A stretch of DNA of 64,000 nt, taken from contig CAZLVF010000001.1 in NCBI GenBank assembly GCA_964562925.1, positions 1 through 64,000 on the forward strand, in the 5' to 3' direction. The notes below the pieces were generated by a model. It was not told the origin of the DNA, did no database searches, and worked only from the letters and a program-made list of their open reading frames with translations. Source of the DNA: CAVXDP01 sp964562925 (lineage in GTDB: Archaea > Thermoproteota > Bathyarchaeia > 40CM-2-53-6 > CAVXDP01). The position numbers were made by a program, and so were the translations under genes. This document shows, piece after piece, positions 6,986 to 15,519 of the stretch (positions within the stretch are counted from its first letter, which is position 1; every line of letters starts with the position of its first letter).

Positions 6986-8115
6986 GTGGAACTGAGTGAT
7001 TTCAGCAAAATGTTGCATGGATATTTGACTGAACTCAGTTCGAGGGCGAACTTCAAAACCTACCTATCGCTGTTTCTGCTGCTTTCTCTACTCCCAATCT
7101 CGATGGTTTCTCCAGCCGTGGCGGCTGGCGTGGATATTGATGTTAGGATAGAGAACGGTCTCGAATGGGTCCTTGGTCAAGAGATAGACTACCTTCTGGG
7201 ATCTAGAGCTTTTGTCAGCGCGGTCTCGACTAAACCTGACAAATACCGGATCTATGTTGATGAGAATTCGATGGCCGCCTCAGCCTTCGCAATGTACCAT
7301 AAGGTCTACACTTCCGAGAAGTATGACCAGAAGCTAANNNNNNNNNNNNNNNNNNNNNNNNNNNNNNNNNNNNNNNNNNNNNNNNNNNNNNNNNNNNNNN
7401 NNNNNNNNNNNNNNNNNNNNNNNNNNNNNNNNNNNNNGTCTGGATACTCAGTCGACAAGAGAAAGACTCTTCCTCATGGGCCTATGGAGGGTTCTACCAT
7501 GATGAGAGTGAGAGTATACAGTACACAGACTCGAATGGAAGAGCGATCTTCGGACTGACAGCCTACCTTAGAACGATCAACTCCCTCAGAGGGCAGACAG
7601 AGCCCACGTTCTCACATGTTAGGTCAAGCATTCACGTTTGGGCTGACAACTTCCTCCTGGAACTATTTGACAGCTACTGGGGGATCTCTTGGTACAGGAC
7701 AAGGTCCGGAATAACATCGTACCCAAAACAGGTCTTTAGAGCAGCCGAAGTCATGAAAGCCCTGATAGAGGCTTGGATTGTCCTAGGTGATTTCAAATTT
7801 CAATATTACGCGTCACGAGTCTATGACTGGATAACCGGAATGAATGAGAACTCCATTGACCTTCAACAGGCCTTGAACCGCAAGTCGAAGGGTGGGGGAT
7901 TCTATATTGGAATCAACGCGGACGGATCGGTCGAAGAAGAGTCAAATCTCGAAACGACCGCCACCGCTACTGGTGCCTTTATCTATGGAAGATGGATCGC
8001 AATCCCAGAGTTTCCGAATCATGCGTTCAGCCTGCTTATGCTACTGACACTTATCATAACCTTGTCTGCTTCAAAGTACACGAAACTGAGACAGAGCGGT
8101 CTCAGCTCTTCCTAG
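6986..8115 (+). CDS. Secreted surface protein with PEF-CTERM-like end (contains assembly gap)
   Basis: The N-terminal part (6986-7337) has a signal/anchor segment (about residues 29-47, LSLFLLLSLLPISMVSPAVAA) before a helical ectodomain. After the gap the correct frame starts at 7438 (VWILSRQEKDSSSWAYGG) and runs to 8115. The ectodomain has repeated Trp/Tyr-rich helices (FGLTAYLRTIN, AAEVMKALIEAWI) that recall alpha-alpha toroid (glycoside hydrolase or prenyltransferase-like) folds, but no catalytic motif is secure. The end has IPEFPNHAF, a hydrophobic helix and a basic tail, the arrangement of PEF-CTERM archaeosortase sorting signals. Roughly 340 residues are visible; the gap length is unknown. 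Confidence 0.7.
7338..7437. other. Assembly gap (100 N)
   Basis: Exactly 100 N interrupt the secreted-protein gene. The reading frames on either side differ, so the real gap is not a 100-base stretch in frame. It is a scaffold placeholder of unknown length. Confidence 0.99.
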
Positions 8116-8128
8116 AATAGTAACGTGT

Positions 8129-8836
8129 TCATTTGGACGATTCAACCTCGTACTCGTAGACTATCCTTGAAGCAACAACCCACGCGTCGAGCGGCTTATG
8201 ATAGATCGATACCACCATGTCAGCTGAATCTAGTGTTCTCCGAGAGAAGTGTCCATGGGCAAAGCCTCCAACAACTACGGTAGGTCGACTTTCCTTTGCT
8301 AGGTTTCTACAGACCTCTTGTATCGTGGCTGGATCTCCAACTGAACTGAAAGCCACCGTCTTCGTTGGTTGGATGGATTCAAGAAGTTGTGTTATGCCCA
8401 TCTTTTCCATCGAAAGCAAAGGTTTACCTTCCGGCGGAACTTTACCGTCCAGAAAGACACGTTCAATTAGGCCTACGAACCTGTCGTAGTTTCTCGGTAG
8501 CTTGGTTCTTTCATCAACCGTTATGACGTAGTCGTTCACAGTGTGAACGTACAACCTGAGCCTCCCCTCCTTGTTCAGAGGAGTGGAAAGGATCTCGAGA
8601 AGTGTTAGGTGCGTTATGTCTGGCCTCCCCCGTTTCTCAGAGTTCAGAAGCCCAAGCATCGCCCTATGGTGATAAGTCCTGTCCAACAGAGTCTGTTCTG
8701 AACGTTTCCCCTCAACCTTTGCCCGTGCAGTAACGGATCGGTGATGCATGATGGTTCTTGGAACCGTCTCGAGAGCCGCTTCTGCAAGAATGAAAGTGAG
8801 TGGCAACTTTCTACAGGTTTTAACGTCGCCTATCAA
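8129..8836 (-). CDS. nep1: Ribosomal RNA pseudouridine N1-methyltransferase Nep1
   Basis: Nep1/Emg1 is a SPOUT methyltransferase that methylates pseudouridine in the small-subunit rRNA (helix 35) during ribosome assembly. Diagnostic segments are PLTFILAEAALETVP (start of the fold), LLDRTYHHRAM (dimer/substrate), RPDITHLTLLEILSTPL and the SAM-knot glycine loop VVVGGFAHGHF. At 235 aa it is of usual size. The TTG at 8836 is the furthest start; the TTG at 8806 just before the first strand is equally possible. It is divergent from the RNase P subunit gene, 21 bp away, at the edge of a translation cluster. Confidence 0.92.
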   Translation of the reverse strand: MIGDVKTCRKLPLTFILAEAALETVPRTIMHHRSVTARAKVEGKRSEQTLLDRTYHHRAMLGLLNSEKRGRPDITHLTLLEILSTPLNKEGRLRLYVHTVNDYVITVDERTKLPRNYDRFVGLIERVFLDGKVPPEGKPLLSMEKMGITQLLESIQPTKTVAFSSVGDPATIQEVCRNLAKESRPTVVVGGFAHGHFSRRTLDSADMVVSIYHKPLDAWVVASRIVYEYEVESSK

Positions 8837-8857
8837 TGATATAAGAATGAGAGCTCG

Positions 8858-9184
8858 ATGAGACGCTGGAGAGAGGCGGAACGAGACATAGCTAGGGAGA
8901 GGGTTGAGATACTTTTCAACCTAGCCAAGAAGACCGTGAAGAGGGACCCTAAATTGACACGTAGATACCTTGAACTGGCGAAAAGAGTCGGCATGAGATC
9001 TCAGGTAAAGATCCCAAAGGAATACAAGTTGTTGATATGTAAGGGCTGTGGAACCTTACTTGTACCAGGGTTCAACTGCAGGGTGAGGACTCGCGCAGAG
9101 GGGGGAACTAAAGTCATTATTACCTGTCTAGACTGTGGCGTCCAGAAGAGGTATCCTACGTTGAAGGAGAGGAGTGTCCGATGA
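8858..9184 (+). CDS. rnp4: Ribonuclease P protein component 4 (Rpp21-like)
   Basis: The 108-aa protein has the Rpr2/Rpp21 layout: two N-terminal helices (ARERVEILFNLAKKTVKRDPKLTRRYLELAKRV split across residues 12-45) and a zinc ribbon with ligands in CKGCGTL and CLDCGVQ. It binds RNase P RNA together with Rpp29 in 5' maturation of tRNA. Its stop overlaps the start of the next gene by 4 bp, so the two are translationally coupled. Confidence 0.92.
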   Translation: MRRWREAERDIARERVEILFNLAKKTVKRDPKLTRRYLELAKRVGMRSQVKIPKEYKLLICKGCGTLLVPGFNCRVRTRAEGGTKVIITCLDCGVQKRYPTLKERSVR

Positions 9185-9450
9185 GAGTTTCAGCGAAGCT
9201 TTTCAGAAGATCTGGGATCGCAAAGCCAACGGTCTGGATTGGAAAGGATGGAGTTACGCAGCCTATGCTTGATCAGATCAAGGCGCAGTTGAAGGCTAAT
9301 GAGTTGGTGAAAGCGAAGGTTCAGAGAGCAAGCCTATCCTCAGAGTCGGTAAAGGAGATGGCGGAGCGAGTGGCGAAGCGAACATCCTCAACACTCGTTG
9401 ATACCAGAGGTAGAACGTTCACTCTCTACAAGAAGGCCTCAAAGAGCTAA
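9181..9450 (+). CDS. YhbY/CRM-domain RNA-binding protein
   Basis: This 89-residue protein is a stand-alone CRM domain, with the conserved pattern WIGKDGVTQPMLDQI and the basic GxxR-like loop TRGRTFTLYKK near the end. CRM proteins bind rRNA precursors and associate with pre-50S particles in bacteria and archaea. It overlaps the RNase P gene by 4 bp and precedes ribosomal protein S19e, consistent with a ribosome-assembly role. Confidence 0.85.
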   Translation: MRVSAKLFRRSGIAKPTVWIGKDGVTQPMLDQIKAQLKANELVKAKVQRASLSSESVKEMAERVAKRTSSTLVDTRGRTFTLYKKASKS

Positions 9451-9520
9451 CCTGTCAAAACTTATATGATCCCGTCGAAACTCTAGTGAAATCCTGTTTG
9501 AAACAAGATGTGTAGAGTAA

Positions 9521-9967
9521 TTGCCGACTCCACGTGATGTTTCCGCGGACACATTTCTAAGTAGGCTGTCGAAACACCTGAAGGAGAATGTCGGAGAGGT
9601 TACTCCGCCCGCATGGTCCGTAACCGCCAAGACCAGTTCACATAAGGAGTTCCCTCCACAAAACATGGACTGGTGGTATCTGAGATGTGCCTCGCTACTT
9701 AGGAAACTCTACATTCACGGTCCGATAGGCGTTTCAAGACTCAGAACCGAGTATGGAGGTCGGAAGAGAAGGGGGAGAAGCGTCGAGCATGTGAGACCCG
9801 GCGGAGGATCAAGCATCAGAGAACCACTCCAACAGCTCGAGAAGGCCGGGCTTGTAACACGCGTCGAGAAAGAGGGAAGAAAACTCTCGAGAGATGGAGT
9901 AAGCCTGCTCAACAAGCTAGCGGCACAGATCTTGAAAGAGACTCGGACTCCAACAAAGGAGAGTTGA
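9521..9967 (+). CDS. rps19e: Ribosomal protein S19e
   Basis: The 148-aa small-subunit protein starts at TTG 9521 and shows the S19e signatures: TPRDVSADTFLSRLSKHLKE, PPQNMDWWYLRCASLLRKLY, GPIGVSRLRTEYGGRKRRG and a winged-helix end (IREPLQQLEKAGLVTRVEKEG). It is found in archaea and eukaryotes, absent from bacteria. It begins the S19e-PDCD5-L39e-L31e-eIF6-L18a-prefoldin run; the PDCD5 gene begins one base after its stop. Confidence 0.95.
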   Translation: MPTPRDVSADTFLSRLSKHLKENVGEVTPPAWSVTAKTSSHKEFPPQNMDWWYLRCASLLRKLYIHGPIGVSRLRTEYGGRKRRGRSVEHVRPGGGSSIREPLQQLEKAGLVTRVEKEGRKLSRDGVSLLNKLAAQILKETRTPTKES

Positions 9968-9968
9968 G

Positions 9969-10310
9969 ATGAGCGAGGAAGAAAACGAAGAGGAACTTGA
10001 ACTACTGAGAAGAAGGAGGACATCTGAGCTACAACGCGCGGTCGCTGAGGAGCAGAGAAGAACTCAAGTCCAACAAGAGCTTGAGGTCCAGAAACAAACG
10101 ATCTTGAGGAGGATCCTAACCCCTGAAGCCCGACAGAGGCTGACGAATATTAGGATGGTCAAACCTGAATTTGCCAGTCAGCTCGAACTGCAGCTCATAC
10201 AGCTTGTACAGACAGGCAAGCTTCGGATCCCTATAGGCGATGAACAACTCAAGGAAGCGTTGGCACACCTTCAGTCTCAGAGGAGAGAGATCCGGATAAG
10301 GAGAGCGTGA
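9969..10310 (+). CDS. PDCD5-family DNA-binding protein
   Basis: The 113-aa protein has an acidic start, a long basic helix (ELLRRRRTSELQRAVAEEQ) and the PDCD5 core ILTPEARQRLTNIRMVKPEF followed by QLELQLIQLVQ. Archaeal members bind double-stranded DNA; the gene habitually lies between S19e and L39e in archaeal genomes. A related but more diverged protein is encoded at 6434-6820 on the other strand. Confidence 0.92.
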   Translation: MSEEENEEELELLRRRRTSELQRAVAEEQRRTQVQQELEVQKQTILRRILTPEARQRLTNIRMVKPEFASQLELQLIQLVQTGKLRIPIGDEQLKEALAHLQSQRREIRIRRA

Positions 10311-10312
10311 AC

Positions 10313-10468
10313 TTGGCTAGGAACAAGCCCACCGCACGCAAACGTAGACTCGCCCGAGCCCTAAAACAGAAGAGAAGCGTCCCAACCTGGGTTATCGCAA
10401 GAACTATGGGACGAGTGAGGACGCATCCAAAGAAGAGGCATTGGAGGAGAACCAAACTCAAGGTGTAG
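10313..10468 (+). CDS. rpl39e: Ribosomal protein L39e
   Basis: The 51-residue protein has a TTG start at 10313, two bases after the PDCD5 stop. It is extremely basic with the L39e pattern RNKPTARKRRLARALKQKR, then VPTWVIARTMGRVR and HPKKRHWRRTKLKV. Its length equals the usual family length. It lines the peptide exit tunnel. The L31e start follows at 10480, so L31e cannot begin upstream of this stop without overlap. Confidence 0.95.
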   Translation: MARNKPTARKRRLARALKQKRSVPTWVIARTMGRVRTHPKKRHWRRTKLKV

Positions 10469-10479
10469 GAAGCCCCACC

Positions 10480-10857
10480 ATGTCGAAGAGTGAAGAGGCT
10501 GAAGAAGAGGAGATCGTTGAGGAGCCAAAGGAGGAGGCGAAGGCTCCATCCGAGGCTGAAAAGCCACCTGAGGAAGAGAAACCTGAAGAAGAAATTGAGA
10601 TAGTAGAGGAGAAAGCCTACACGGTAAACCTGCGGGAGGCTTGGAAAGCTCCTAGAAAACGTAGAACACCAAGGGCGATTCGACTCTTAAGAGAGTTCGT
10701 AAAGCGGAATATGAAGGTTGAAAACGTAATTATGAGCAATGAGATAAATGAAGCGGTTTGGTCACGGAGCATAGAGAGGCCCCCTAGAAGACTGAAGATC
10801 AGGGCTGTGAAAGACAAGGAGGGCAACGTGATAATATACCCGCCTACAAAGACGTAG
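10480..10857 (+). CDS. rpl31e: Ribosomal protein L31e with acidic N-terminal extension
   Basis: The L31e core occupies the C-terminal 80 residues (YTVNLREAWKAPRKRRTPRA, LREFVKRNMKVENVIMS, WSRSIERPPRRLKIRA). The ATG at 10480 gives 125 residues; an upstream ATG at 10441 lies inside L39e and is unlikely. Residues 1-44 are almost entirely Glu, Lys, Pro and Ala, an extension absent from most L31e proteins. It probably extends as a disordered tail near the exit tunnel rim. Confidence 0.93.
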   Translation: MSKSEEAEEEEIVEEPKEEAKAPSEAEKPPEEEKPEEEIEIVEEKAYTVNLREAWKAPRKRRTPRAIRLLREFVKRNMKVENVIMSNEINEAVWSRSIERPPRRLKIRAVKDKEGNVIIYPPTKT

Positions 10858-10902
10858 AGAACCAGGATATCATCTCTTGACCCTTTCAAGCGTAGTAAAG
10901 CC

Positions 10903-11583
10903 TTGGCAGATCAGACTTTGCCGGTAATCCTCGACGACATCTTTGGAAGCCCGAACATAGGCGTGTACGGTTTCTCAAATGAGATACTATGCCTAGTTCC
11001 TCTAGGACTCTCGCCGAGGAAGGTTCAAAGATTCCGTGACTGCCTCAATGTAGGTGTTATCCAATGTAGCATAAGCGGATCCAACCTAATCGGAGCCCTA
11101 GTATGCGCAAACTCTGAAGGCATGCTACTTCCGCATACCATACGGGACTATGAGATCAAAGCGGTCAAGAAAGCGACGAAGCTACGGGTTGACATCCTCA
11201 AAGTAAGATGGACAGCTCTGGGAAACCTCATCCTAGCGAACGATTACGGGGCCGTGGTTGATCCGAGGCTGCCAGAACCCGCGGTTGAGAAGATCTCAAA
11301 GACGCTCAGGGTTGAGACGGTTAGGGGAGGGATCTACAGCCTACCTTTGGTCGGGTCGCTTGCGGTGGCATCAAACAAGGGAGCGATCGTTCATCCAAAG
11401 ATTAGAGAGACAGAGAAGGAGAATATTCGAGAAGCTCTCAAGGTTCCAGTGGATACTGGAACTGTAAACGGGGGAGTACCATACCCAAGATCGGGTCTCC
11501 TTGTAAATAGCTACGGAGCAATAGCAGGCTCATTGACTTCCGGACCCGAGCTTATGACGATCAGCCAGACCATGAACTTGTAG
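10903..11583 (+). CDS. eif6: Translation initiation factor 6 (anti-association factor)
   Basis: The 226-aa protein has five repeats of the pentein-like eIF6 fold, with landmarks SPNIGVYGFSNE, GSNLIGALVCANSEGMLLP, LGNLILANDYGAVVDP, LPLVGSLAVASNKGAIVHP and GGVPYPRSGLLVNSYGAIAG. It binds the 50S subunit and blocks joining with 30S. The start is TTG 10903. It lies between L31e and L18a, the usual archaeal order. Confidence 0.95.
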   Translation: MADQTLPVILDDIFGSPNIGVYGFSNEILCLVPLGLSPRKVQRFRDCLNVGVIQCSISGSNLIGALVCANSEGMLLPHTIRDYEIKAVKKATKLRVDILKVRWTALGNLILANDYGAVVDPRLPEPAVEKISKTLRVETVRGGIYSLPLVGSLAVASNKGAIVHPKIRETEKENIREALKVPVDTGTVNGGVPYPRSGLLVNSYGAIAGSLTSGPELMTISQTMNL

Positions 11584-11723
11584 AAGCTCAGTCCCGTGTG
11601 TTTGGATCGAATCCTTCGATTCATCACAGCCATTCTACACAGCCTTTATTATTGCGCGGCTCTAATGGGACAGAAACAGAAAGAGAAAAGGATGCTGTCA
11701 ATTCTGATAGAAGGCTCTCGGAA

Positions 11724-11930
11724 ATGGATCAAGTGAAGACGTTCAAGATAACGGGTTACATCAAGAAACATGGAACAAAGATATCCTTCACAAAGAACGT
11801 AAGGGCTTTGAATGAACCTAACGCGCTGGAAAAGATCTATTCTGAAATAGGTAGCAGACACAAGGCGAAGAGATTTGACATAAAGGTCACAGCGGTTCAG
11901 GAATCCCAGGATACAACGGAGTCAAGATAG
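11724..11930 (+). CDS. rplX: Ribosomal protein L18a (LX)
   Basis: The ATG at 11724 starts a 68-residue protein with the LX pattern: FKITGYIKKHGTKISFTKNV and ALEKIYSEIGSRHKAKRFDIKV. The frame is open further upstream to 11598, but those residues are not L18a-like and the archaeal protein is normally 60-80 residues. The short tail is Ser/Thr/Glu-rich. Prefoldin alpha follows after 3 bp. Confidence 0.9.
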   Translation: MDQVKTFKITGYIKKHGTKISFTKNVRALNEPNALEKIYSEIGSRHKAKRFDIKVTAVQESQDTTESR

Positions 11931-11933
11931 AAG

Positions 11934-12374
11934 ATGAAGCCGGCAGACCAGTCTATAAGGGAACTACTGGTTGAACAGAGGCTCCTCGAAGGATCTGTAA
12001 GAATAGTTCAAACCAGACTGGACATAGTGAACGCTTCTCTAACCGACATATACGTGGCCAACCAGACACTCGAGGGGATCAAGGGGAAACCCAAAGGATC
12101 CGAAACGCTAGTGCCCATCGGCGGAGGATCGTTCATTAAGGCTGAACTTGCGGACACTGAGAAGATCATTATGGGCGTTGGAGCAGGAGTAGCAGTAGAG
12201 AAGAGCGTGGACGACTCGATCTTTGAACTGAAGAGCAGGCAAGCGGAACTTGAGAGAGTGAGAACCTCACTCCAGAATCAACTTACACAGGTCGCCTCGA
12301 AGATTGAGGCTGGCAGGTCAAAGCTCTCAGAGCTTGTGAGAAAGAAGGGTGGAGAAACTATAGAAGTAATCTAA
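11934..12374 (+). CDS. pfdA: Prefoldin alpha subunit
   Basis: The 146-aa protein has two long coiled coils (about residues 8-55 and 95-135) around a beta hairpin core (ETLVPIGGGSFIKAEL and IIMGVGAGVAVEKS). This is the PfdA layout; it forms the jellyfish-shaped hexamer with beta subunits and hands unfolded proteins to the thermosome. It is the last gene before a convergent hypothetical gene, and lies in the conserved L18a-pfdA-ftsY order. Confidence 0.93.
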   Translation: MKPADQSIRELLVEQRLLEGSVRIVQTRLDIVNASLTDIYVANQTLEGIKGKPKGSETLVPIGGGSFIKAELADTEKIIMGVGAGVAVEKSVDDSIFELKSRQAELERVRTSLQNQLTQVASKIEAGRSKLSELVRKKGGETIEVI

Positions 12375-12426
12375 GTCCTTAGCAAGCAACGAAGGAAACT
12401 GTCGTGCTCAAACCAAAGGTCGAAGG

Positions 12427-12669
12427 CTACAAGTTTTTCAGAAACTCTTTCGCCTGATGCTCCCACTCCCGGCTCTCGACCTCTACCTCCGTGTTGTCGT
12501 TCACAGACAACGAAACCTTGACATGGCCTCCTGCACCTTCAAAATACGCGCAGCAGGGGTTGACATCGGTCAATTTCAGGCCAAGCTCCTCCGAGAAGTA
12601 TTTCTTCGCTCTTTCTATAACTTCTTCCGGCTTCACTTTGGTCTTGACAGAGATACGGATCATACACAA
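12427..12669 (-). CDS. Hypothetical small alpha/beta protein (80 aa)
   Basis: Not assigned to a family. It begins MIRISVKTKVKPEEVIERAK (from the ATG at 12663, or 12669 as the outer start), then shows alternating strands (LKLTDVNP, GHVKVSLSV, EVEVESREW) and a final helix, with a CC pair mid-protein. The outline resembles a polyketide-cyclase/START-like ligand-binding fold. It is inserted on the opposite strand between pfdA and ftsY. Confidence 0.6.
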   Translation of the reverse strand: MCMIRISVKTKVKPEEVIERAKKYFSEELGLKLTDVNPCCAYFEGAGGHVKVSLSVNDNTEVEVESREWEHQAKEFLKNL

Positions 12670-12801
12670 CTCCTGACTCTACATGCTGCAGGCCAAGGTT
12701 AATATTTCTAGCGTTCTATTGCATGTCGCGTCTCTGAAATGCGCAAGGAATAGAGCGTGAACATGTGACCTTTGGAACTGCCTTTGTTCCGTTGATATAG
12801 G

Positions 12802-13516
12802 TTGTTTGATAGACTGAAGAGTGGCGTCAACAATATCCTCCAAAAGATCTCAAAATCTGAGCTTGGTGGAAAAGACCTCGACCAGTTTCTAGAAGAGTTC
12901 AAACTTGATCTTATACAAAATGACGTTGCGCTGCCGGTCGCTGAACGTATCTGCCACCTTATGAAAGACAAGCTCCACGGAACCCCTGTACCAAGGTTCA
13001 GCGATAAACGCGGCGTAGTAGGCTCTGCCCTGAGAGAAAGCCTCAGGAAGATTATGTCTGCAACTCAAGAGGTTGATCTGATAAGTCTGATCGAACAGAA
13101 ACGTGCGCAGAACTCTCCTACGATAATTGTTTTTCTAGGGATCAACGGCACAGGTAAGACGACTAGTATAGCCAAGATTGCCAAACTGCTTCTCAAGCGT
13201 GGTTTCACAGCCATCATAGCCTGTGCAGACACCTACCGCGCAGGCTCGATCGAGCAGATGGAAGGACACGCCCAGAGGATCGGCGTAAAAACTATCAAAC
13301 ATAAGTATGGAGCAGACGCGGCGGCAGTTGCTTTTGACGCGGTCAACTATGCGCGTTCGCATGGAACGAACACTGTTCTAGTCGACACGGCCGGGAGGAT
13401 GCAGACCAATCGCAACCTCTTAGACGAGATGAAGAAGATCATTCGCGTATCAAATCCTGATCTCAAGATTCTAGTCGTGGACGCCCTGACAGCAAACGAT
13501 GCTGTAGAACAATCCA
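12802..13516 (+). CDS. ftsY: Signal recognition particle receptor FtsY (3' end lost in gap)
   Basis: FtsY is the SRP receptor GTPase at the membrane. Present are the N domain (FDRLKSGVNNILQKI to about residue 100) and much of the G domain: the P-loop GINGTGKTTSIAKIA, the DTYRAGSIEQMEGH motif and DTAGRMQTNRNLLDEM, then the LVVDALTANDA segment. The start is TTG 12802. The sequence enters 100 N after residue 238, so the TKLDGTAKGG motif and C-terminus (about 60-70 residues) are missing. Confidence 0.93.
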
Positions 13517-13616
13517 NNNNNNNNNNNNNNNNNNNNNNNNNNNNNNNNNNNNNNNNNNNNNNNNNNNNNNNNNNNNNNNNNNNNNNNNNNNNNNNNNNNN
13601 NNNNNNNNNNNNNNNN
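13517..13616. other. Assembly gap (100 N)
   Basis: The gap removes the C-terminus of FtsY and the N-terminus of ornithine carbamoyltransferase. Together at least about 110 codons are missing, more than 100 bases can hold, so the real distance is larger than shown. Confidence 0.99.
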
Positions 13617-14408
13617 CTTGCTCTGATATTCGAGAAGCCTTCTACGCGAACGAGGGTATCCTTCGAAGTGGCGATGGAAAGCTTGGGCGGACATGTGATG
13701 TCTCTCGGATGGAACGAACTGCAGCTGGGCCGAGGCGAGACGGTTGGCGATACAGCCCGGGTCATGAGCAGATACGTTGACGGAGTCATGGCACGTGTCT
13801 ACAGACACTCAACACTCGAAGAATTTGCCAAGTATGCAGACATCCCAGTTATAAACGGTCTCTCTGACCTGTCACATCCTGTTCAGATCCTAGCCGATCT
13901 CCTAACGATATGGGAGAAGAAGAAACGACTGGAGGGGTTGAAACTCGCTTATGTAGGGGATGGAAACAATGTCTGTAACTCTCTCTTGATCGGCTGCTCC
14001 GTGTTCGGGTTGGATGTAAATGTCGCGTGTCCGCACGGATTCGAACCCCACCAGAAATACGTTCAGTCAGCGATGCAGAACGCGGCAGAGTCGGGTTCGA
14101 AGGTCGAGATAATTCATGAACCTTATGGAGCTGTTAGAAACGCAGATATCGTGTACACCGACGTCTTCGTAAGCATGGGCATGGATGCTGAGAGAGAGAA
14201 GAGGCTGAGTATTTTTCTTCCGAAATACCAAGTTACGAAAGAACTGTTCTCAGCCGCCTCAAGAGACGCCATCTTCATGCACGATCTTCCGTGCCACCGC
14301 GAGGAAGAGGTTCAGAGCGTCGTAATAGATGGAGATAGATCCGCAGCGTGGGATCAAGCTGAGAATAGAGTTCACTCGACTAGAGGCCTCCTGTACCTGC
14401 TACTCTGA
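13617..14408 (+). CDS. argF: Ornithine carbamoyltransferase (5' end lost in gap)
   Basis: This enzyme makes citrulline from ornithine and carbamoyl phosphate in arginine synthesis. The visible 263 residues begin at the carbamoyl-phosphate site FEKPSTRTRVSFEVAMESLG and include LGRGETVGDTARVMSRYVD, the ornithine/HPxQ region LSDLSHPVQILADLLT, the GDGNNVCNSLL motif, DIVYTDVFVSMG and the active-site loop HDLPCHREEE. About the first 45 residues are missing. It lies directly upstream of dtdA. Confidence 0.93.
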   Translation, partial: LALIFEKPSTRTRVSFEVAMESLGGHVMSLGWNELQLGRGETVGDTARVMSRYVDGVMARVYRHSTLEEFAKYADIPVINGLSDLSHPVQILADLLTIWEKKKRLEGLKLAYVGDGNNVCNSLLIGCSVFGLDVNVACPHGFEPHQKYVQSAMQNAAESGSKVEIIHEPYGAVRNADIVYTDVFVSMGMDAEREKRLSIFLPKYQVTKELFSAASRDAIFMHDLPCHREEEVQSVVIDGDRSAAWDQAENRVHSTRGLLYLLL

Positions 14409-14447
14409 GAAAGCTTCCCTAGTATACGCTCATGACTGGTTTCCGTA

Positions 14448-15263
14448 ATGTCGATACTCATAGCCGCCTCGCAGAAAGACCCAGCATCGATGAATATTGC
14501 AGAAAGGTTGATTCGGAATCATGATTTCAAGGAGACCGAGGAGATATACTGTGGAAAACGTATCTTGAGACATAACGAGATTTTACTAGTTCAACTTGAT
14601 GTTGACGGCGTGTATGCGAGAAGTTTGGACAGAGACTTTGATGTTGAGACGATAATATTCATCTCGCGCCACATGAGCGAGAGCGGTCAACGAAGCCTAA
14701 CCGTACATACAACAGGAAACCCAACCGGCTCCGCCGTATATGGCGGGAGACCTAAAAGCCTAGCATGGGTCGACCCCCAGAGAATGAAGGCCGCACTTGC
14801 GACGCTCATGCAGAAGGTGGAAGATATGAGATTGAGCAAGTACTCGGTCTCTCTTGAAGCGACTCATCACGGCCCAACTGAGATGAAGGCCCCAGTGATG
14901 TTTGTGGAGATTGGGAGCTCACTGGAATACTGGAATGATAGACTGGCCGGAGAAGCCGCGGCCTCAGCTGCCTTTTCGGCGGCAACGACAAGGTTGGAAG
15001 GAAGAGCCTCCGTAGGATTTGGAGGAGGACACTATCCGTCAAAACATACAGAGGCTGACATGAAAGGGGAGTTTGCCATCGGCCATATACTGCCAAAGTA
15101 TTTCTTCAAGGAGTTCACGCCCGAGATTGTCGAGTTGACCTTTAAGAGGACGATTGGAGACTGCCGGACGGCAATAATAGACTGGAAAGGGATCCCTGGA
15201 AGAGAACGTTCCGAGTTGATCGAAATTCTAGAGAAGGACGAGACAGAGATAGTGAAGGTTTAA
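14448..15263 (+). CDS. dtdA: D-aminoacyl-tRNA deacylase (DTD2/GEK1 type)
   Basis: The 271-aa protein hydrolyses D-amino acids from mischarged tRNA. Archaeal DtdA landmarks present are ASQKDPASMNIAERL, the SRHMSESGQRSLTVHTTGN segment, LEATHHGPTEMKAPVMFVEIG and GFGGGHYPSKHTE with metal/active-site histidines. It is full length and unrelated to bacterial DTD1. It ends before a terminator-like hairpin. Confidence 0.93.
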   Translation: MSILIAASQKDPASMNIAERLIRNHDFKETEEIYCGKRILRHNEILLVQLDVDGVYARSLDRDFDVETIIFISRHMSESGQRSLTVHTTGNPTGSAVYGGRPKSLAWVDPQRMKAALATLMQKVEDMRLSKYSVSLEATHHGPTEMKAPVMFVEIGSSLEYWNDRLAGEAAASAAFSAATTRLEGRASVGFGGGHYPSKHTEADMKGEFAIGHILPKYFFKEFTPEIVELTFKRTIGDCRTAIIDWKGIPGRERSELIEILEKDETEIVKV

Positions 15264-15332
15264 CCAAACATCCACGTGATCCGCAGACGAAGTTTCAATG
15301 AAGGGAATATTGACTGTTAAGTATGGATTCTC

Positions 15333-15360
15333 GCGAGCCTCATGCGCTCGCTTTCTTTTT
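15333..15360 (+). terminator. Hairpin plus T-tract after dtdA
   Basis: GCGAG (15333-15337) pairs with CTCGC (15347-15351) across a 9-nt loop, immediately followed by TTTCTTTTT. T-tracts alone end transcription in archaea; the hairpin may be incidental. It lies 70 bp past dtdA. Confidence 0.5.
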
Positions 15361-15519
15361 CACCCATTTCGACGATTCGATATGTGAGTGGGTCGTCGGA
15401 GTGTGTGTCCTAGATAGCCACCCAAAGGAGTTAGGCAGCCGAGAGAATCAAAGTAGAATCTTGGAAGATGCACAAAATAGTATGTAAAACAGATAACTAC
15501 GAATGAACACAGTAGTGAA

